From Perkinsus olseni (lineage: Eukaryota > Perkinsozoa > Perkinsida > Perkinsidae), in contig JABANP010000616.1 in the NCBI GenBank assembly GCA_013115135.1, forward strand, positions 1 to 27,644: 27,644 nucleotides of DNA. Direction: 5' to 3'. The notes under the pieces were generated by a model that had not been told where the DNA came from, did not search any database, and was given only the letters and a program-made list of their open reading frames with translations. The translations under genes and the position numbers were made by a program. Each line of letters starts with the position of its first letter. Within the stretch, counting starts at the first letter, position 1. This document shows, piece by piece, positions 20,801 through 27,644 of the stretch.

Positions 20801-23800
20801 ATGTTGCCGAGTACCGCTTTACGAACTGCCATGTAAACTCCCCCATCGAGGTGGTTTACAAAGCAGACCTCCAGCGGCTAGTTGATGCGGCCGTTGGCGG
20901 CATTGATGGGGTGAGGAGTAATCGGACGCCTTCTGATAAATAATTTGATAACCACTTAACACGATTTGTGAATAAAATCCCCACGAGTACTATAAGAAAA
21001 GCTGCGTGAAACCCGACCTCCATCACCAATTGGATTCAATCAGGCTACACATCATTCAGGTCTTCCTTCTCCTCGGTCTCGCTACTAGTGCTGACCACAA
21101 TCTCTTCCACGATGCTGACGGGCTCGTCATCTTAGCGGTCCGTCATTTGGTAAGCTCCTGGTTGGGCAGGCGCACAACTACGGAACCTGATTCAAAGCGC
21201 TGTTGTTGAACGATAGAATCAGATTCTATAGATCGGGAAATTCTGAGACTCTCAGAGTCCCAATGGAGAAAATACGCTGTTGATTTCAAACGGTCGACAT
21301 TGAATAATTCACTTTGAATTACGCGTTTTAAGGTGAGGAGCTTAACAGAACGACAGAGGACACGAACGGAGTTGGGAAGAGTGAAAAGTCAAAGGCGTGA
21401 GACGCAAAGATACACCTTCGGCGTCAAGGTGCGAGGACAGCCCCGGCTGGGAGGAAGTATCAACTGCATTTTGCCGTATCCTAGGTCCGAATAGTGGAAG
21501 TTGCAGATGAAAAGATACGAGATTTGATCGGGCAGCCAAGCCGCTCTGGGTCACCCTTGTGCAGTCTGCTGGAGAGTAAGCCGACAAAAGCACTGCCTCA
21601 AGCGATTCTCGTTTTACGACGGCTTCACGCGATGATTCGATCATGGAGGTCACTAGTTCACATTGAATGGGATCCTAAGTGAACCGAGTGTCCTTCATGA
21701 TGCTTAGATCTGAGTGAAGCAAGGCTAGTTTTGGCTGATTGCTGTGGAGGAGACTCTTCCATTCGCCCTCCCGTCAGCTCTATCCTGAGTTCTCATCGCC
21801 ATACACTGCCACGACTGTTTGTTGTTTCCAGCGGAAGATGGTGTCACCCTTTCGGGTGCTCAATCTCTGATGATCGACTCAGAGGAAGTCGGGGACGTGG
21901 TGGTGGGCAAGATTATTCGAGCACTGGGCAGATCGGGCAATGAGGTTCACAGATGATCAGAATCAATCCGCTAACATCAAGGGTTCCTCAGGCCACGACA
22001 CTTGCAGTTTGGGTTGATATCTCGCAGCACGATAATATGCTCGATTGGGCCACAACTAGGTGGGACACGCCTCACCCCCTCTGCCGGGCTCAACCTTCCC
22101 CTACACAGACGACGATAGTGAATCGCCAACAGCAAAGCTGGGTCATTGCAGCTGTAAAAATCGTTTACGTGCAGCTTGTAAACATCACTTGATTCGAAAG
22201 TTAATTCAATCAACCGTGCTGTTGTGGCATCCGCTCATAATCACCACGATCATGTGACTGCCTGCCCACAGTCGCTGCGCCATCACGAGAAGATATTTTG
22301 TTAACTTGCGCAGAATATGTCACAATATTTTATTTTGGTTCTAATTGCCGTGAACTTAGGCAGGTAGGCAAGGTTCTCCCTGTCAGTCGGTTGATGCTAA
22401 TAGAGGCACCCAGTCTGGACTGCTTGACCCACGACCGCGACGTAGCGACCGCTACCAAGGGGTTCACCACCTTCAAGTCTCAATACACGCTCTGGGTAAG
22501 CCACCGAGCTCACTGAGACGCGCTCTGTCAAAGACCCTGAACGGCTCAGCTACTCGTTCCCATTAGGACGCTGCCTCGAACTGGACCACACAAAGGCCTC
22601 CGCTAGTGGTGTCCCGCTCTGAGCGTGCTGACCATGATGCTCATGGGTTCGTTGGCCTACGGGAGTGCGTTGCTGCACGTGAGCCCGAGGAGCCCGTCCG
22701 AGGCTCGACACATCATCCAGGTCACGGCAGTACTGCCGACGGAGGGCACAGCTGAGGTTCAGAAAGTCTTGGAGCTCCTGCAGAAGCTAGGCGAGGTAGC
22801 TGCCATCAGCGTTCTGCAGAGGAGGGTTAGTTGCCATGATTACCATCACTCTCACGTCTATGGACCGCGTACATCGCAATTAACCAGAGGCACCGTGAAA
22901 GTCTATGAAACCGAATACCCAATGAGAAATAACAAGCCAGACTCCCGAGCAGCAAATATAAAACATTGAAGACAGGTACGCAGCAGCCCGCTCGTCCAGG
23001 ATGCTCGAGTGTGCTCATTCGCCGCAACACAGAGGAGGCTCTTGCTGCTGCAGACAGAGGCGACGGCCATGAACAGATCAGGAGGACGGCTCCCGGAGTA
23101 TGACAACTCCCTGCACGTGTCTTGTCACATCGCCTCTGCCGATTAGTGGAGACTACCAGTGAGGAGGCTCTGATGCTGCAGGAGCAATTGGTGAACATGG
23201 AACGGAAGTTGATGGAGGAAAAAATGGAACAAGCGAAAGTGAATCGAAATCTGCGTAAGCTGTGCATGAAGCTGATCAGGCTGTCGACCAGCGAATACGC
23301 CTGACAACTCAGCTAGAAGAAGAGAAACGGAAAGTAGCGGAGCTTATCGCTGAGAATATATCATCCCAGGAGGCGCAGCTGAGGGCCGAAGAACGGCGGA
23401 TTGAGGTGGATTGGCTCGGGAAAAGCGCATGACCCCAAGGCCATACACAGGCGGTGGAGGGCTTACTTTCGGCAAAAGCTGAGGCTCTTGACGCGCTGGA
23501 GGAGAAAAAGCGATTAGAAATAGCCTCACAAAGCGACATGAACAAGCTGAGAGATGTATGGCGTTGGTCTGCCTCTCGAAAGCTGCACATGACTAAACTT
23601 CCTGGTCTCTCATTCTCGCTACTGTACCTCCCCAGTGTATCACGCAAGGGTAACTTGAAGGATTAGCTTGTATACTTCACTCAGTAATAGAGTGAACAAT
23701 GAGAGTCTCTAGTGCAGTTTAGCTCAGCCGTATCACCGTGTGGTACACCGATTCAATGGTTGAGACCGATGCAGCCTCGGCTATCAAAAAGTTGCCGCGA

Positions 23801-26800
23801 CTTGTGTCGTTGCAATACACAGTTCTGATGGAGTTGTGGATGCAGGAGCTCGACAGACTACAGCAAGATCTGGACGAGAAAGAAGCGTCGCTCGGCGAGG
23901 CACGCGAGGCCGCTGGGAGCCTTCGAGATCAACAACAGGAGAGCAAGCGCATTACCGACAAGCTGGCGGATGAATTGAAATCGGTCGAAGTGGAGTTGAC
24001 CAAGGAGAGAGCGAGGAATGAAGAACTGTCCCTGCAGGTGTGCCCGATTCGGACTCGTCTGGGGGTTAGCCCGTTAGTAGGGTGGCGAATGAGAACTGTT
24101 ACTCTGGTTTGAGTTGGCCATAGATAGCCGTGCTGTTTAGGGTGGACGTTCTCACACTCAAACTCACAATTAGAATAGTGATGTGAAATGGCATCTAGTA
24201 GTGAAGAGGCAACACCGCTGATCGTGACAACACAGCATCAACTGTGTGTCCTGAGAGCGTTGAGAAGATAAAGGCATCGAGACCTTGTCGCCACGATCGC
24301 GTTAGAGACTCTAACTTAGACGTGGCGAACTTAGAGTCCAACGGTTAGAAGTGCATAACCCTCAGCCTACGCCCTTCGGAGTGGATGTAGTAGATCTGAT
24401 CAATAGGGTTGTTCTAGCCTTTCATAGGCACAGATGGTGATGCTGATTCAGATAATAAATCTGGCAGGCAAAGGGGTCGAGCTCGAAAGAGAGAGGCAAC
24501 TTGCAGAAGAAGGACGAACTCACGTAGAAACTGAGCTGGCGTCTCTGAAGGCGGCAGTGGGTAAGAACGAGGGGCCCTTCAATGGGAACTTCACGCGCTC
24601 CTCCAACGGTTGAAGTTCAACCTAGTGCGGCTCAGTATTTCACCACGTTCTGGGAGTGCATTAGGTGATGTAAGGATAGAACAGCCATTTTCTTTCTGTG
24701 GAAAATTCTTGAAAGGAAATTTTCCAAGACTTATTCCGCCCGTCAGCCACACTGCTTGGCTGGAATCTTCGGACGCTTGAAAGTGTATCTTGGACCTCAG
24801 GTTCCGAGTCCAGCTCACTTCGAGATCGGCTTCGACAAGCAGAGGAAAATATCAAACAGGAGAAGCAGGAAAAGGAAGAGCTGAGATCTGAACTCGAGCA
24901 GGCGCGCGTACGTCGACACCGCCGTGTTGATCATGTGTGACTTGAGGGAATTCTTGAGTATGTCTCAGTGCTCTGCCGAGGAAGAGAAGTCGAATCTTGA
25001 GATGCGCTTAACGGAAGAGCATCGCTTGCAGGCTGAGAGGGATGCCGAGGAAATAGTAAGCCGTAAGGGCTCCGTCTTGTCGGCATTGCATGCGCGAGTT
25101 TACAATTCATCATCGGAGCGGCTTTGACGGAACCGGTTCAGTTGGCTTTTCACAGATCTGCTCCTGGTACCATTAGATATGGTAAGATATCATATCGGTT
25201 CGCTAAGTTTTACCTTTTCCTTGATTGAATGAAGATTATCCATCGATCTTGAAAATCAAGAAGAATTTTCTAAACCTTTTATTTCTCCTCTAATTTTCTG
25301 AATTGAGAGGATCGAGTTGATTTATTGATAGCAGCTTCCGTGATATTCATCCGGAAGTGGAAGTCGTGTATGGATTCAGCACCATCCGAACGGCGTTTAC
25401 TTGTTCCAGCACCGCCCTGCCGGCTGAGATTTACAACCACTCTAACCGTATCAGGACCGTATGAGTATTCAAGTTCGGGAGCTCGAGGAGAAATTTGAGA
25501 ATAGCAAAGCAGAGAAGGGAGATTTGGACGCTGAGGTCGAGTCTTTGCAGATGAAACTCGATGAAAAGGTAAAGAGACGTTTGCTGATCTAAATGATTCG
25601 CCTTGTGAGAAAAACACTCATGACCGCCGGACCGGCGACGCCGGTCATGAGTGTTTTTCTTGACGGTCATTCCGCCGGTCATTGACCGGTTACGATGCCG
25701 ATCGATCATTTCTCGGAAACCCTTCCGTTGACTTATCTTGATACTGCGCAACCTATTCGAAGTGACATACGAGTCCGTGGAGCTGAACAGTTGCACATGA
25801 CGATAATCGCTACACAGGAGCGGGAGCGGGCACCATGCCGTGATAGGCTGAGTCCGTGTCACCACAGGAGAATCTCCTGAAAACCCGAACCCGATTTCTC
25901 TCGAGGAAATCAGCTCGCTCATCGAAGCATAACTGGCGGGCTCGGCTTTCTCCTTCAGGAACAGCGACATGTTGGTCTCATGGCCGAGGTAGATGGACTC
26001 CGGGAGGAGGTCGCCAAGCTAGAGGAAGAGAGTGCTCAACAACGCGTGGAAGATCGATCGAAGATTGAGAAGCTTCTTGAATCGCTCACAGAGGTTAGTT
26101 CGAGGCCGAACGGAATCCGAATCCAGGGACCGTTCATACGCGCGAATGCGCAGGACCTTGAAGAAGAAATGTCATCAACTTCGGAAATTCCTAATTGGAA
26201 GGCTTGCAAGACTTGAACCTCGAACTTCTCCGGGCCGTCAGAACATGTCGAACGAACACCTGTTCTTCTAGCTACTATTGGAGTAACCATCCAGAGGATG
26301 GTCCATGACGGACCGTCCGTCTCCTACTTCTTCTCAGCACGGCATGGTGGATAGAGTTATTGAGACCTATTACGCGTACAATACGAACATGCAACTGTTC
26401 TAGCATGTTAAGCTAGGCTATAGGGACACAACAGCGGCGAAAAATTGTAATCAACAACACAACAAGGCCATAGCAGCCCTGATTTGAGTCAAATCATTTG
26501 ACTGAACCATATGCGAGCTTGGTTTTTTTTGGAACTTTCCGACGGAAAATTCCGAAATACATTTTTCGGGAAAGAGCCAACCTGGACCATAGGAGTCTAT
26601 AGACTTTTATGCTCCAGTGAGTTATAGTATAAACCACAACAGGCCTGCTCAGGGTGAGCGACTCATCGGCGTGTTGTAACAGGTACAACCAGACGGAGAG
26701 GCGGTTCTCATCGATGCCACGAAGATAGACCTCGTGAGCCACGATGAGTAACTCAGTAGCTCGTCGGAGGAGCATCTAGGCTCTCACGCGATTGGTTGAG

Positions 26801-27644
26801 GCTGCCAACAAGAGCTGCGAAGAGGAGAAGCGACTGCGCCGCGAAAAGAGGCAACTACTGGGCAGGGTGCGAGAACTCGAGGGGCTGGCATCTTCCGCAA
26901 TGGTGAGAAGAATCGGGCAAAATATGGTATCGAATATGGCTTGGTAGGTTTGGCTAGCTAAAATTCCCGAAGGAATGCGGGGTGATTCATACCTGGAGAC
27001 TTTGAAGAACCTAGTACGCCGGCTGTCGACTCTCACCGAGGCGCATCCTCCTTTACATAGGATGGGATTAGAACTTCACCTTCGAGTGTGCCGACGGGGG
27101 CCGAGGAAGAGAAGGTGAAGAAGGAGAGCGCTGGCTTTATCATCACTACGCTCAAAGTGAACGCGCCCGATTGTTTTTCCCTTCTAGGAGATGGACGACC
27201 TCAGAGCGACTGTAAGAGACCAAAAAAGTCGGCTCTTTGAATTGCAGACGGAGTCAGCCAGCAAGGTTCAAAGATTACAGGTGATCCTTCGGAAACGATT
27301 TAGTCTTCTCCCCAAGCCGCTGGACAGGTGAAAATCGCGGCGCAGGAGGCGGAGCTGGCCAGATTGCGGCATTCTGTTCAATTCCCCGCGAATGTTGAAA
27401 ATCATCGGAGCGAAGAACCGAAGCTCACGAGTAGAGAGAAAACGTGATCTGATACTCGGGTCATCGTCGATAGACTACAAGCCAAGTTTCGAAATGAGTA
27501 CACTCTCGCCTGTGGCGACCACTGTCCGGCTAGGCTGCAGACACGATGACTCTCCAATCTCAGTGGGCTAGCTTTTTGGATTGTTCATCTCTCCTCACAC
27601 TTTAGATGGAGATTGTGAGAAGTTGCTGAGGAAAATCCAGGACT
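17837..27644 (+). CDS. Long coiled-coil protein with a degenerate kinesin-like motor domain (partial at right edge)
   Basis: The 5' end is unresolved; the first exon ends at 18093 (REIDKLRRRNTELETRVK). Pre-motor exons include 18725-18797, 19352-19437, 19508-19549, 19621-19677 and 19731 to about 19938. Motor exons with matching phases: 20698-20910 (SPIEVVYKADLQRLVDAAVG), 21060-21149 (DGVFLLLGLATSADHNL across the splice), 21485-21575 (VEVADEKIRDLIG, the kinesin NEKIRDLL region), 21832-21944, 22109-22177 (NRQQQSWVIAAVKI), 22364-22495 (RLMLIEAPSLDC) and 22607 to about 22826 (SVLTMMLMGSLAYGSALLHV). The P-loop GQTxSGKT reads GLATSADH, switch I SSRSH reads QQQSW, and switch II DLAGSE reads IEAPSLD, so ATP hydrolysis is unlikely. 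After about 23.0 kb many exons encode long heptad coiled coils (ELDRLQQDLDEKEASLGEAR; GLREEVAKLEEESAQQRVED). A microtubule-associated scaffold role is inferred. Confidence 0.72.
19210..19282 (-). tRNA. tRNA-Thr (AGT), nested in an intron of the kinesin-like gene
   Basis: Minus strand: acceptor GCCTTCT/AGAAGGC fully paired, D-arm TAGCTTAGTTGGTAGAGCA, anticodon stem CCGCT/AGCGG with loop TAGTA (anticodon AGT), T-arm with GGTTCAACTCC, discriminator T. It lies within intron 18798-19351 of the plus-strand gene, on the opposite strand. No tRNA intron. Confidence 0.92.
21150..21484 (+). repeat. Kinesin-like gene intron with scattered GTATCTT/AAGATAC motifs
   Basis: Near its end are GCAAAGATACACCTTCG, GGAAGTATCAAC and the acceptor GCCGTATCCTAG. 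AAAAGATACGAG follows in the next exon, where it encodes EKIRD. The arrangement is looser than in the minus-strand genes, but the acceptor again falls within a GTATCYTAG sequence. Confidence 0.45.
25608..25660. repeat. Perfect 19-bp inverted repeat with 15-nt loop
   Basis: AGAAAAACACTCATGACCG (25608-25626) pairs with CGGTCATGAGTGTTTTTCT (25642-25660). The loop and the following 30 nt are rich in CCGGTC/GACCGG repeats. It lies in an intron of the kinesin-like gene. It may be a fold-back mobile remnant or an RNA hairpin. Confidence 0.8.

Overview
This is intron-dense nuclear DNA from a unicellular eukaryote. Coding sequence is split into small exons by GT-AG introns, many only 41-53 nt long. There are eukaryotic tRNA genes, an SNF1/AMPK-type kinase, a kinesin-like protein and histidine-kinase modules. 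Balanced base composition, eukaryotic histidine kinases and heavy intron colonisation by repeats suggest a marine alveolate, possibly a perkinsid or dinoflagellate relative. That placement is inference; I found no spliced-leader or rRNA sequence to confirm it.

Layout, left to right. (1) 1-2.7 kb, minus: 3' part of a Lys/Ala-rich coiled-coil protein, running off the left edge. (2) 2.8-6.9 kb, minus: a histidine kinase with two complete HisKA+HATPase modules in one reading frame, rebuilt here exon by exon with matching intron phases. (3) 7.5-10.6 kb, plus: three tandem paralogues of a secreted two-exon protein of unknown function. (4) 10.6-13.9 kb: gene-poor, with a 497-bp element bearing perfect 49-bp terminal inverted repeats, two tRNA-Val genes and duplicated hairpin modules. 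(5) 13.9-16.9 kb, minus: SNF1/AMPK-like kinase with its UBA-like segment. (6) 17.1 kb to the right edge, plus: a small Ser-rich gene, then a very long coiled-coil protein whose middle is a divergent kinesin motor fold with nucleotide-binding motifs lost. A tRNA-Thr gene is nested antisense in one of its introns.

The most striking signal is in the introns. Two sequence families recur at their boundaries. One is a short inverted repeat, GTATCTTAGGTYGAAGC ... GCTTCRACCTAAGATAC, which sits at the 3' end, and sometimes also the 5' end, of introns in several unrelated genes. The other is halves of a tRNA-related element (box-A half TTTCGTGGCGCG; T-arm half GGTC...GGTTCGATCCC), often ending exactly at a donor or acceptor and in places making up nearly the whole intron. 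The same GTATCTT core is expanded into tandem arrays of 64, 50 and 24 bp in three introns. This looks like introner-type intron gain or remodelling from mobile sequences.

The two divergent gene pairs (histidine kinase/secreted gene A; SNF1 kinase/small Ser-rich gene) share a conserved ~40-bp upstream element, a candidate bidirectional promoter motif. No operon-like or CRISPR structures are present.
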